NCBI GenBank assembly: GCA_030247525.1
Contig: JAOTSC010000013.1
Coordinates: 1 to 34,973 of the forward strand
Direction: 5' to 3'
From: a bacterium
Lineage (GTDB): Bacteria > Electryoneota > JAOADG01
DNA: 34,973 nucleotides
The notes under the pieces were generated by a model, which saw nothing but the letters and a program-made list of their open reading frames with translations, was not told the origin of the DNA and did no database searches. Numbering within the stretch: the stretch's first letter is position 1; every line of letters starts with the position of its first letter. Below, piece after piece: positions 1-8,251 of this stretch. Position numbers and translations under genes: made by a program.

Positions 1-919
1 GACTGAGGTCACTGGCTTATCTGAGTTGCTATTGAGAACATGGGAGCGGCGATACAAAGTCGTAGTGCCATATCGAACAAATGCCGGACAAAGGTTGTAC
101 AACCAGAAAAACATTACCCGACTCCAGTATTTGAAAGCGCTAACAGGGAACGGTCGACGAATCGGAGACATCGCCCATTTAGACGATTCTACTCTGCAAC
201 AACTTGCAATGCCTTATGGAAAGTCTGATTTCGGAACGTTGGATATCGCCATGCAGAGTGTTATCGATGTGATGCGTAAGAAGTGCATTGGTTCGATACT
301 TTCGTTTGATCGCGAGTTGTTAGAATCGTTGTTGGATAGCTCACTCGCGAGATTCTCTCGCAGCGTGCTTCGCGATCATGTCATTTTTCCGGTACTGGTT
401 GAGATCGGTGATAAGTGGAGGCGTTCTGAGTTAAGTATCGCCCACGAGCATTTTGCCTCGGAAGTGATAAGTAACTTCATCACCACACATTGGCTATCCC
501 CTCGATTCACTTCGAACTCGCAGTTATTAGTAGTGGCAACTCCGGTCAATCATTTCCATTCGATACCGGCACTCTTTCTTGTCGATGAAGCAATGTCACA
601 GGGCTGGAATGCTTTGTACCTCGGTACCAATCTGCCAGCGAGTGATATTGCATTAGCTTGTCAAAAAAAGAACGCTTCGGCACTTGCACTAAGCATAGTT
701 CACTCAACTTCCGAATCATCACTTGAGACAGAATTAGTATCCATTCGAAAGTTGCTGACACCTGATTTTCCAATTCTGATTGGCGGAAGCGGTGCATCCA
801 AAATGCGAAGTTTGTTATCTCAAGTAAACGCTCGGTTCATGTTTAAATTCAGCGAGTTATCGAAGTTCTTTACAGAGTATTGTCAGAATTCGGGAAGTCA
901 TCTTGGAAACGAACTGTGA
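1..919 (+). CDS. MerR-family regulator with cobalamin-binding domain (LitR/CarH-like), 5' partial
   Basis: Transcriptional regulator whose family represses target promoters in the dark with adenosylcobalamin bound and releases DNA on illumination. The reading frame is open back to the first bases, so the true start lies outside the window. The visible part begins inside the MerR helix-turn-helix (LLRTWERRY, then GQRLYNQ and ITRLQYLKAL). The helical bundle above the corrin is shown by the W-x9-E-H signature in GDKWRRSELSIAHEHFAS. The B12-binding Rossmann domain follows, with HFHSIP in the place of the usual E/DxHxxG, YLGTNLP and LIGGSGAS. The His that would be the lower cobalt ligand is kept. 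The residue after the signature Trp is Arg, where Thermus CarH has the His that forms the light-state adduct. The gene directly precedes the lipid operon, with 73 bases to the next start, and is probably its regulator (inference). It could respond to B12 or to light. Confidence 0.88.
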   Translation, partial: TEVTGLSELLLRTWERRYKVVVPYRTNAGQRLYNQKNITRLQYLKALTGNGRRIGDIAHLDDSTLQQLAMPYGKSDFGTLDIAMQSVIDVMRKKCIGSILSFDRELLESLLDSSLARFSRSVLRDHVIFPVLVEIGDKWRRSELSIAHEHFASEVISNFITTHWLSPRFTSNSQLLVVATPVNHFHSIPALFLVDEAMSQGWNALYLGTNLPASDIALACQKKNASALALSIVHSTSESSLETELVSIRKLLTPDFPILIGGSGASKMRSLLSQVNARFMFKFSELSKFFTEYCQNSGSHLGNEL

Positions 920-992
920 TCACAAGTCTGAAAATCTTGCTGAATAATATTTGTTACTGCCTGATATCTCATCGCTTACCGGGAGGCATTGC

Positions 993-2285
993 ATGAATGA
1001 GTCTGGAGAACGAAAACCGGAAATGCTCCGGGCAACGCAACAGAAGATCGCAGTAGTCGGTTCGGGGATTTCCGGATTGATTGCAGCGAGTTTACTGGAT
1101 AAACATCACGACGTCACCATTTTCGAGGCGGGTGACTATTTCGGTGGTCATACTAACACGGTTGAGATTCAAACAGAAGGTAAAACGATCGCAGTTGATA
1201 CCGGGTTTATTGTATTTAACGATGTAACATACCCGAATTTTCTCAAGTTCCTCACCAAGTACAATGTGGCGTCGCAACCGACAACGATGAGCTTCTCCTT
1301 TCACGATGAAGCTACCGGCTTTGAGTACAATGGAACGACTCTCAACACTTTATTTGCCCAGCGTAGTAACCTGATTTCAGTCAAGTTCTATAAAATGTTG
1401 AGCGAAATCATTCGATTTAATCGCGAGGGAAAAGCGTTTGCCGCGAATGGCAATGAAACCATACTGCTTGGCGATTACCTACGAGAAAGAAAGTATAGCC
1501 AAGAGCTCATTGAATGGTATGTCATACCAATGGGGGCTGCCATCTGGTCATCTAAACATGATCAGATGAAGGAATTCCCCGCAAAGTACTTTCTACAATT
1601 TTTCAATCATCACCAAATGCTTAACGTGAACGAGCGACCGGTGTGGCGTACGATAAGCGGTGGTTCGCGCGAGTATGTTCGGGCAATGATGAGTCAATTC
1701 TCAGGAAAAGCACACACGAAGTCGCCGGTTGAGCGAATCGAGCGAACTGTCGCAGGTATCCGCCTGACCGTAACCGGTGCGCAACCAATGGAATTCGATC
1801 AAATCGTGATTGCAGCGCACAGCGATCAGGCACTTAGAATGTTGGCAGATCCATCGCAGTCTGAAACCGAAATATTAGGTGCGATTCCCTACCAAAAAAA
1901 TATGGCTTACTTACATAGTGATATTCGAGTGCTCCCATCTCGAAGAAAAGCGTGGGCTGCCTGGAACAGCCGCTTGTTAAAGGATAGCAACAGGACAGCA
2001 CTTTCCTACCAGATGAATCTTTTACAGAATCTGCCATTAAGGGAAACGCAATTGATAGTAACCCTCAATGAAAAGAGTGCAATCGATGAAACAAAAATGT
2101 TACAGGAAATTGAATATCATCATCCGGTTTACACATTGGAATCTGTTGCCGCACAACGTCGCAAAGCCGAGATAAGCGGAGTGAATCGTACCCATTATTG
2201 TGGAGCATATTGGCATTTTGGCTTTCATGAGGATGGCGCAAAGAGTGCGTTGGAAGTTGGAAGTCATTTCGGGGTTGCACTGTGA
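993..2285 (+). CDS. FAD-dependent oxidoreductase (amine-oxidase / desaturase-like flavoprotein)
   Basis: Flavoprotein of about 430 residues in the NAD(P)/FAD-dependent oxidoreductase superfamily related to phytoene desaturases and amine oxidases. The dinucleotide-binding motif VVGSGISGLIAASLL lies near residue 20, followed by the acidic strand end TIFEAG and FGGHTNTV. A TTG 14 codons upstream (951) is in frame, but the ATG at 993 has a good ribosome-binding site (GGGAGG, six bases away), so it is preferred. In Proteobacteria, homologues sit beside DUF1365 and cyclopropane-synthase-like genes in light- or singlet-oxygen-induced clusters. There a flavin-dependent acyl-chain desaturation is a plausible role (family knowledge plus inference). 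The substrate cannot be read from the sequence. The stop overlaps the next start by 4 bases. Confidence 0.87.
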   Translation: MNESGERKPEMLRATQQKIAVVGSGISGLIAASLLDKHHDVTIFEAGDYFGGHTNTVEIQTEGKTIAVDTGFIVFNDVTYPNFLKFLTKYNVASQPTTMSFSFHDEATGFEYNGTTLNTLFAQRSNLISVKFYKMLSEIIRFNREGKAFAANGNETILLGDYLRERKYSQELIEWYVIPMGAAIWSSKHDQMKEFPAKYFLQFFNHHQMLNVNERPVWRTISGGSREYVRAMMSQFSGKAHTKSPVERIERTVAGIRLTVTGAQPMEFDQIVIAAHSDQALRMLADPSQSETEILGAIPYQKNMAYLHSDIRVLPSRRKAWAAWNSRLLKDSNRTALSYQMNLLQNLPLRETQLIVTLNEKSAIDETKMLQEIEYHHPVYTLESVAAQRRKAEISGVNRTHYCGAYWHFGFHEDGAKSALEVGSHFGVAL

Positions 2286-3070
2286 CACTTATCCGTAAGA
2301 GTGCAATATACCGCGGAACAGTAATCCACAATCGAGTACAACCCAGGAAACACCTGTTCAGGTACGGTTTGTTTATGGTGTACATCGATCTATTGGAGCT
2401 GGAATCACTTTTCCCGGAGTCGTTGCTCTGGAGTATCCGGCGGTCCGCGGTTGTCGCTTTCCGGCGAAGCGATTATCTCGGTGATCCATCAATTTCCCTG
2501 GAAGACGCAATCCGACAAACGATCAAAGAAAAGACTGGAGTTCAAACCGAGGGTCCGATCCGAATGTTGACACATTTGCGATACTTCGGATATTGCATGA
2601 ATCCAGTAACATTCTACTATGTGTTTTCAAAGGATGATCGTCAGTTAGAATGCATTGTTGCAGAAGTGAATAATACTCCCTGGAACGAAAGATACACTTA
2701 TGTACTGCCAATCTCTGAAGCGAAGGAGAGGAATGATTATTACACGTGGGACTTTCCAAAACAGTTTCATGTTTCTCCTTTCATGGCGATGTCACAGCAG
2801 TACGACTGGCGGTTCGCAGAGCCTGGTGAACAACTATCAGTGACGATGGCTAATTATGAAAACGGACAATTCATGTTTCAAGCAGCGTTGCAACTGCATA
2901 AGCATACTTGGTCAAGAAATAGCCTGTTGGCAGCATTATTATCGTTTCCCTTCATTACGGTGAAAGTTATTGGCGCGATTTACTGGGAGGCGATCCGGTT
3001 ATGGTTTAAGAAAATTCCCTTTCACGATCATCCAAAACAAAATAATCCAAAAGGAGCTAACCTTGAGTGA
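2282..3070 (+). CDS. DUF1365 domain-containing protein
   Basis: A 262-residue DUF1365 protein of unknown biochemical function. Characteristic stretches are RHLRYFGY-like LTHLRYFGYCMNPVTFYY, EVNNTPWNERYTYVLP and HVSPFMAM. It starts with GTG inside the stop of the flavoprotein gene (GTGA overlap), which indicates translational coupling. A hydrophobic stretch near residues 210-235 may touch the membrane. DUF1365 genes almost always accompany an FAD oxidoreductase and a cyclopropane-fatty-acid-synthase-like gene, so a role in the same acyl-chain modification is expected, but no reaction is established. Its 3' end overlaps the next gene by 8 bases. Confidence 0.88.
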   Translation: MTLIRKSAIYRGTVIHNRVQPRKHLFRYGLFMVYIDLLELESLFPESLLWSIRRSAVVAFRRSDYLGDPSISLEDAIRQTIKEKTGVQTEGPIRMLTHLRYFGYCMNPVTFYYVFSKDDRQLECIVAEVNNTPWNERYTYVLPISEAKERNDYYTWDFPKQFHVSPFMAMSQQYDWRFAEPGEQLSVTMANYENGQFMFQAALQLHKHTWSRNSLLAALLSFPFITVKVIGAIYWEAIRLWFKKIPFHDHPKQNNPKGANLE

Positions 3071-4337
3071 GATACTGCTCGACTCCGCTGCGTTGATTAC
3101 ACAAAGTGGACGGACACCCTTGATCATTCGTTTTTTACGACAAAAGTTTATCGAACGGTTGTCGCGGATTTCGATTGGAACCTTGACAGTGATTGATCCC
3201 AATGGAACTTACTTACTTGGCAGCGACCACTCAATCCGGGCTACTCTACACATCAATAATCTGGAATTCTACCGAAAGGTAGCAGTTGGCGGAACGATTG
3301 GTGCTGCAGATGCGTACATCGACGGTTTATGGAAATCCGATGACCTTGTATCGCTAATAAGGTTATTCATCCGAAATCGAGCTATCATGGATCGAATGGA
3401 AGGTGGCTTGGCATGGATTGGAAACGCAATATTTCGATTAACTCACAGGAAGAATCGTAACACCATAGATGGTAGTAAAGCGAACATCTTAGCACATTAT
3501 GACATCGGTAATGAGTTCTATCAGTTGATGCTGGATGAAACGATGGCATATTCTTCTGCCGTATTCCTGTCGCCAGACTCAACGCTTACAGAGGCTTCCA
3601 CAGAAAAATTCGACCGCTTGTGCAGAAAATTGGATTTAAAGCCGCAGGATCAAGTCATCGAGATTGGTACTGGATGGGGTGGATTTGCGATTCATGCTGC
3701 TTCAAAATACGGATGTAAGGTGACCACTACTACGATCTCGGCTGAGCAGTATCAATATGCAAAAGCCGCCGTAGAAAGGGCAGGTCTTACAGGTCAGATT
3801 ACACTGCTCAATCAGGATTACCGGTTACTAACCGGAACCTTTGATAAGTTAGTTTCCATTGAGATGATAGAAGCGGTGGGAGCGGAATACATCGGAGAAT
3901 TTGTGGAAAAGTGTTCACGGTTGTTGAAGCCGGATGGACTTATGACGATTAAAGTGATAGCTTCTCCTGATCAGCATTTTGATGAGTACCGAAAGCGGGC
4001 GGACTTCATCCAAAGTCACATTTTCCCCGGTTCCTGTCTTGTTTCGATTGCTCATTTGTTAGAGAATGTTAAATTGAAAACCAATCTTCGCCTGTTAGGA
4101 CTTGAAGACATTACTCTACATTACGCCCGAACGTTGAATGAGTGGAATCTGCGATTTCAAGCAAATCGTTCCAGAGTATCCGATTTGGGGTATCCGGATT
4201 CGTTCCAGCGAATGTGGGAGTATTATTTAGCATACTGTGAAGCAGGTTTCCGGGAACGTTTTATCGGCAATGTTCAACTGATGTTCGCCAAACCGGAAAA
4301 TCGGCTTGATCCGGTCACTATGATGCAGGAGAAATGA
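3063..4337 (+). CDS. Cyclopropane-fatty-acyl-phospholipid synthase family methyltransferase
   Basis: SAM-dependent methyltransferase of 424 residues in the Cfa family. The family adds a methylene or methyl group from S-adenosylmethionine to the double bond of acyl chains already in phospholipids. The N-terminal lipid-binding domain (residues about 1-130) is present. It is followed by LAHYDIGNEFYQLMLDET (about 142), the SAM loop VIEIGTGWGGFA (about 200), VSIEMIEAVG, LLKPDGLMTIKVI and ADFIQSHIFPGSCL, all typical of Cfa enzymes. The open frame runs back to 2970 inside the previous gene. A TTG at 3063 has AAGGAG six bases upstream and gives the standard length, so it is chosen. The product may be a cyclopropane or a methylated acyl chain, as with the UfaM-type enzymes of the furan fatty acid pathway; sequence alone does not decide. 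Confidence 0.9.
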   Translation: MSEILLDSAALITQSGRTPLIIRFLRQKFIERLSRISIGTLTVIDPNGTYLLGSDHSIRATLHINNLEFYRKVAVGGTIGAADAYIDGLWKSDDLVSLIRLFIRNRAIMDRMEGGLAWIGNAIFRLTHRKNRNTIDGSKANILAHYDIGNEFYQLMLDETMAYSSAVFLSPDSTLTEASTEKFDRLCRKLDLKPQDQVIEIGTGWGGFAIHAASKYGCKVTTTTISAEQYQYAKAAVERAGLTGQITLLNQDYRLLTGTFDKLVSIEMIEAVGAEYIGEFVEKCSRLLKPDGLMTIKVIASPDQHFDEYRKRADFIQSHIFPGSCLVSIAHLLENVKLKTNLRLLGLEDITLHYARTLNEWNLRFQANRSRVSDLGYPDSFQRMWEYYLAYCEAGFRERFIGNVQLMFAKPENRLDPVTMMQEK

Positions 4338-5374
4338 TGGTATCAGTAGTTATCCAGTTAATGGAACACGGCTATCTCCCTGATTCGATGATTCGATTCG
4401 GCATTCGCAAACTGCTTCGAGAGAGATTGAAAACATGTGAGCTGGAAAAATCAAACGGTAGTATGCAGCGGTTTGTCAATTCGCTGAGTTCTGGTCCAGT
4501 AGCTCTTGTACCTGAAAAAGCGAACGAGCAGCATTACGAACTGCCGGCTGATTTCTTTGAATTGGTATTGGGTCCCAACCGAAAATACAGTTCCTGTCAC
4601 TATAACAATCGAACCGATTCGCTTGAGCAGGCAGAACAGAACATGCTTTCGCTTACCTGTGAACGGGCTGAGATCAGTGATGGAATGGATATTCTTGAGT
4701 TGGGATGCGGTTGGGGATCGCTTTCCCTCTGGATGGCGAGGAGGTATCCGAAATCCCGGATTACCGGAGTTTCAAACTCATCAGAGCAAAGAAAGGCGAT
4801 TCTCGATCGAGCTGCTGCCGAGGGTTTAACTAACATCGAAATCATTACGGCTGACATGAATAGTTTCGAGATCAACCGGCAGTTTGATCGGGTAGTTTCC
4901 GTCGAGATGTTTGAACACATGCACAATTACCAGGAATTGTTACATCGAATCTCACAGTGGTTAAAACCGGATGGAAAACTATTTGTTCATATCTTTTCAC
5001 ATCGCACTTACTGTTATCCATTTGTAACACAGGGTGACTCCGATTGGATGGCAACCTATTTCTTTACCGGTGGTCTTATGCCATCACACAATTTGCTTTC
5101 TCAGTTCAACAAACACCTGACAGTAGAAGCAGATTGGTTCGTCTCGGGCGTCCATTATTCAAAAAGCAGTAGGGATTGGCTGATAAACATGAAACTTCAG
5201 CGTGAAGCAATAATCGACATACTTCATCAGCACTACGGTAAAAATGAAGCTCGATTGTGGTTTCAGCGGTGGCGAATTTTCTTTATGGCATGCGAGGAGT
5301 TGTTCGGAATGGACAACGGCAAAGAATGGGGAGTATCTCACCTCAGATTTGTCAAGAACGCAGGGACGAAGTAA
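4334..5374 (+). CDS. Second SAM methyltransferase of the cyclopropane-synthase / coclaurine N-methyltransferase-like branch
   Basis: A 346-residue class I SAM methyltransferase, shorter and clearly diverged from the gene before it. Motifs are ALVPEKANEQHYELPADFF, YSSCHYNN, the SAM loop ILELGCGWGSLSLWMARRYP (about 120), ITGVSNSSEQR, VVSVEMFEHMHNY and WLKPDGKLFVHIFSH. The pattern YSSCxY...GCGWGSLxL...VTGxxNS...ELFEHM is also that of plant coclaurine N-methyltransferases, which are members of this superfamily. Bacterial members of this branch are mostly uncharacterised. ATG at 4334 overlaps the previous stop. The next codon, ATG at 4337, is better spaced from AGGAG (5 bases rather than 2) and may be the true start. 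Context suggests a lipid substrate, perhaps a head-group amine or acyl chain (inference). Confidence 0.88.
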   Translation: MMVSVVIQLMEHGYLPDSMIRFGIRKLLRERLKTCELEKSNGSMQRFVNSLSSGPVALVPEKANEQHYELPADFFELVLGPNRKYSSCHYNNRTDSLEQAEQNMLSLTCERAEISDGMDILELGCGWGSLSLWMARRYPKSRITGVSNSSEQRKAILDRAAAEGLTNIEIITADMNSFEINRQFDRVVSVEMFEHMHNYQELLHRISQWLKPDGKLFVHIFSHRTYCYPFVTQGDSDWMATYFFTGGLMPSHNLLSQFNKHLTVEADWFVSGVHYSKSSRDWLINMKLQREAIIDILHQHYGKNEARLWFQRWRIFFMACEELFGMDNGKEWGVSHLRFVKNAGTK

Positions 5375-6114
5375 TGTTGATATTCTTCATAGGACATTGG
5401 TTCTCATCACTTTTTGTGCAGACCTTTTTTTTGCACCGGTTCGCCTCACACCGGATGTTTAAACTATCAGAGCGCTGGTTGAAATTTTGGTATGTAACTA
5501 CGGTGATACTTCAGGGGGTTTCGTTCTTGAACCCCCGCGCTTATGCGATTTTACATCGACGTCATCACGCGTATAGCGATGGAGTGTTAGATCCACATTC
5601 ACCGATGCGACATCGAAATGTTTTCAGTTTAATGAGAGAAACATACGAAAATTACCTGACTGCTCTATCACGAAACAACAAGGAATTCGAGAAATACGGC
5701 AGCAATATTCCCGAGTGGCCTTGGTTAGACCGGCTTGCCGACCAGTGGAGTGTTCGTATTGGATTTGTGGTAGTTTACACGCTGATTTACATAGTATTTG
5801 CCCCCTCCATCTGGTGGTTTCTGTTGTTACCGATTCACTTCATTATGGGTCCGATCCATGGTGCGATTGTGAATTGGGGAGGACACAAGTATGGATATGT
5901 CAATCATCCTGATACTGGTGATCACTCACGAAACACACTCCCCTTTGATTTTTTAACTTTAGGGGAACTTTTCCAGAATAATCATCATCATTCACCGGGA
6001 CGGTTAAACTTTGCACACCGCTGGTACGAGATTGATCCAGTTTACTGGGTGATTCGTTTAATGGCAGTTATCGGGTTGGTTCAGATTACAGATACAAAGC
6101 TGAAGCAGATTTGA
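5374..6114 (+). CDS. Membrane fatty-acid / acyl-CoA desaturase (stearoyl-CoA desaturase type)
   Basis: Integral-membrane di-iron desaturase of 246 residues. It would insert a cis double bond into an acyl chain at the cytoplasmic face, using oxygen and an electron carrier. Three histidine boxes are present: HRFASH (HX4H, near residue 21), HRRHH (near 64) and NNHHHSPG (near 205). The extra conserved stretch GPIHGAIVNWGGHKYGY and the ending WYEIDPVYWVIR match bacterial stearoyl-CoA-desaturase-like enzymes. The frame is open back to 5257 inside the previous gene. The ATG at 5374 (TAATG overlap, AGGGA seven bases upstream) gives the usual N-terminus. It is the last gene of the run and probably makes the unsaturated substrate for the two methyltransferases (inference). 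A gap of 147 bases separates it from the convergent lipocalin gene. Confidence 0.9.
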   Translation: MLIFFIGHWFSSLFVQTFFLHRFASHRMFKLSERWLKFWYVTTVILQGVSFLNPRAYAILHRRHHAYSDGVLDPHSPMRHRNVFSLMRETYENYLTALSRNNKEFEKYGSNIPEWPWLDRLADQWSVRIGFVVVYTLIYIVFAPSIWWFLLLPIHFIMGPIHGAIVNWGGHKYGYVNHPDTGDHSRNTLPFDFLTLGELFQNNHHHSPGRLNFAHRWYEIDPVYWVIRLMAVIGLVQITDTKLKQI

Positions 6115-6261
6115 TGTATGACTTCACCGGAAAGCAAATCCTTACTAAAAAAGAGTAATGAAGGTTTCCACTCATAACCTATCTCGATACGAATTTTATC
6201 TGATGTATTAAAAGGCAGAAACCCTGTGATTCGAGCCATCAATCACTGAAATTCCAACCAC

Positions 6262-6810
6262 TCACTGGATATCTTTTGTCCACGTTTGTGGAACTCGCTG
6301 GATCTTAAACGGGTCAAATCCAGCTTTTTCAAGCTTGGAAATCAGATGTTGTATTAGTGAATCGGGAGGATTCGGTTCCCGTGTCATTATCCAAGCATAG
6401 CTTCGGTTAGACGTTCCGACGACGGTATAAGTGTACTCCTGATCCAGATCGAGCACGTAATATGGGAACTTGATTGGCCAAAAGAACTGAACCCGCCATT
6501 CTGAAAACGTCGAGCGATCCACCACAAACCCCTTAGCCGTATAGGTTTTCAGTTCACCGGTAGGGGTCCCTTTACGAAAAGTGAATCGAATGTCGACGTC
6601 GCCGTCTTCCCGCAGCGAATAAGTTTCAATGGCATTCACTGCCCCTTTCTCAATAAACGTTGGAATGTTGGCTACAACATACCAGTCGCCCATGAATCGA
6701 GTTGGATCAATAGTGGAAACTTTGTTCAACTCACCCATTTGTTTTGCCTGAAAACAGGATGAACTCAGTACAGTTAGTGCAAGAATTGCGGTTAAACAAC
6801 GTCTCTTCAT
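6262..6810 (-). CDS. Lipocalin family protein (Blc-like), probably exported
   Basis: Bacterial lipocalin of 182 residues. Such proteins bind fatty acids, lysophospholipids or oxidised lipids, usually anchored in the outer membrane. The N-terminus MKRRCLTAILALTVLSSSC is a signal peptide. The Cys could be lipidated, but the lipobox (SSSC, with no Leu at -3) is weak. The mature part opens with FMGDWYVVANIP, the family's GxWY motif, and later has WRVQFFWPIKFPYYVLDL and YAWIMTREP, as in Blc. The open frame continues upstream to 7053 inside the preceding gene. ATG at 6810 is chosen because it starts the signal peptide and overlaps the upstream stop by 4 bases. It is the last gene of the minus-strand operon and probably carries a lipid substrate or product (inference). 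Confidence 0.9.
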   Translation of the reverse strand: MKRRCLTAILALTVLSSSCFQAKQMGELNKVSTIDPTRFMGDWYVVANIPTFIEKGAVNAIETYSLREDGDVDIRFTFRKGTPTGELKTYTAKGFVVDRSTFSEWRVQFFWPIKFPYYVLDLDQEYTYTVVGTSNRSYAWIMTREPNPPDSLIQHLISKLEKAGFDPFKIQRVPQTWTKDIQ

Positions 6811-7580
6811 TGCGATACCTTCTTGGGAATCCAAGGGATGAACGCATTTGTACGTTGCGAGTACTCGTTGTAACCAGGTTTGGTTCTCATACTCCGCTCC
6901 AGCAATGGAACGCCTGAGAAGAATCTCAAAAGCAGTGTTATCATTACCGGCGAAATCAATATCCAATCGTATCCGGCAGCCACCCCAAACGCTCCAAATC
7001 CCCACCAAAGTAAAGCTTCGCCGAAGTAATTTGGATGTCTCGAATACTTCCAAAGTCCCGTCCTTAGAAACGACTCACGCTGTTGAAGTTTGAGGTACTT
7101 TGCAAGTTGTCCATCAGCAGTCATCTCGATAATAAAACCGATAGTCCAAATCACAATGCCAATCGTATCCCAAAGTGTCCAAAATTCGGGAGCAGTTTGC
7201 ATGGAAACCGCGAGTGGTCTCGCTATCACCCAAAGCAGAACGCCTTGAAGCAGAAAGACCCGGAAGAAACTCGTCCACCACCAGTTTTGACCGCCTTCTT
7301 CGCGCCATTTCCGATAGCGGGAGTCTTCGGGTTTTCCACGATGTCTGCTCCAGATATGGAAAGCCAATCTACCTCCCCATATAATTGTCAGTCCAAAAAC
7401 TAACCAAGCCCGCCAGTGTACCTCGCCGGTCACAAAATGTACCAGCGCAACCACACCGAATCCCGGACCCCACGCAATATCAATGATGCTGACATCACGT
7501 AACTTCACACTCACTAACCATGTAACAATTAGATATCCAATCAAAGCGCCAATCTCGATCAGCAGTATCTCAGTGTTCAT
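6807..7580 (-). CDS. DUF1295 membrane protein (steroid 5-alpha-reductase-like fold)
   Basis: Polytopic inner-membrane protein of 257 residues with DUF1295, related to the C-terminal domain of 3-oxo-5-alpha-steroid 4-dehydrogenases. Visible hallmarks are VSIIDIAWGPGFG (about 30-42), RLAFHIWSRHRGKPEDSRY, the conserved RTGLWKYSRHPNYFGEALLWWG near residue 170, and LLERSM. The RHPNYxGE motif is shared with NADPH-dependent reductases and isoprenylcysteine methyltransferases, so it is a reductase or methyltransferase of a lipid-like substrate whose identity is unknown. Start and stop each overlap the neighbouring genes by 4 bases, so it is surely co-transcribed with the START-like and lipocalin genes. 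Homologues are recurrent in light-responsive DUF1365/Cfa loci. Confidence 0.9.
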   Translation of the reverse strand: MNTEILLIEIGALIGYLIVTWLVSVKLRDVSIIDIAWGPGFGVVALVHFVTGEVHWRAWLVFGLTIIWGGRLAFHIWSRHRGKPEDSRYRKWREEGGQNWWWTSFFRVFLLQGVLLWVIARPLAVSMQTAPEFWTLWDTIGIVIWTIGFIIEMTADGQLAKYLKLQQRESFLRTGLWKYSRHPNYFGEALLWWGFGAFGVAAGYDWILISPVMITLLLRFFSGVPLLERSMRTKPGYNEYSQRTNAFIPWIPKKVSQ

Positions 7581-8251
7581 CGATAGTTCCTTCTTTTCGC
7601 TTCAGCAGTTACATCTTCCACTTGAGTTAAAATGCCTTTCTTATTGATGTAGTCAAGTACCCAGCCCGAAAGAGCTCCACTACTTGCCATCGAAAGACGG
7701 TAATCCACTAACGTCCCACCATCAGACTTACTTACCAAAATCCATTGACCTGCACCTATCTCAATAATTGAAGCGTCATTCATAACTTTCATCGAAAGAC
7801 TGTTCGTAAGCGCAAGATTCGCTGGTGTCTCAAGAGTCCATTGCAGAAAAAGAGTGTCTCCAGCCCGTGATTTTTTCATTCGGTAGAAGAAGTATCGATC
7901 CGGTAGCAAGGGGATATCCCATCGCTGATAACCAATTTGTACTGAACTGTCCTGAACGACGATACCAGCTTGAAGCCGTGAGGCTGCAGTCAAGAACCGG
8001 TTGTAAGCAGGAACATCGTAAACTACTTCAGCTATCAATTCTGCCGGAGCATTTGTTTCACCAGAAATGGCGAGGGCAGGACTCTCAAATCCGTCTATCG
8101 TTCTCTTTGAATGTGTCCATCCTGAAGGATATGTTTGCTCTTTGACCCAACCGCTTTCCGTGGAAAGCTTTTTCAGTAACAATTCATTAGATGAACCGAT
8201 AGCATAGCTAACGGAGAACAACAGCAGAATTGGGATAACTAACCTTTTCAT
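7577..8251 (-). CDS. Exported START / SRPBCC-domain protein
   Basis: A 224-residue protein with an N-terminal signal peptide (MKRLVIPILLLFSVSYAIGS) followed by a START-like helix-grip domain, the type that encloses hydrophobic ligands. Recognisable segments are VVYDVPAYNRFL, RWDIPLLPDRYFFYRM and the GGTLVDYRLSMA strand before the long C-terminal helix. It is predicted to be periplasmic or lipoprotein-free secreted; no lipobox is seen. It lies between the DUF2878 and DUF1295 genes with 4-base overlaps on both sides. A lipid-binding or lipid-transfer role between membranes fits both fold and context, but the ligand is unknown. Confidence 0.85.
   Translation of the reverse strand: MKRLVIPILLLFSVSYAIGSSNELLLKKLSTESGWVKEQTYPSGWTHSKRTIDGFESPALAISGETNAPAELIAEVVYDVPAYNRFLTAASRLQAGIVVQDSSVQIGYQRWDIPLLPDRYFFYRMKKSRAGDTLFLQWTLETPANLALTNSLSMKVMNDASIIEIGAGQWILVSKSDGGTLVDYRLSMASSGALSGWVLDYINKKGILTQVEDVTAEAKRRNYR

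Noticed and set aside
915-924. Perfect palindrome TGTGATCACA at the end of the regulator gene, resembling Crp half-sites
   Set aside because: Crp/Fnr sites need six bases between TGTGA and TCACA. Here the halves abut, and the first half is part of the coding end.
5257-5373. N-terminal extension of the desaturase
   Set aside because: Lies inside the preceding methyltransferase gene. The ATG at 5374 has a ribosome-binding site and gives the normal N-terminus.
6226-6246. GTGATT...AATCAC inverted repeat between the convergent desaturase and lipocalin genes as a terminator
   Set aside because: Only a 6-bp AT-rich stem with a 9-base loop and no T-run on either strand; too weak.
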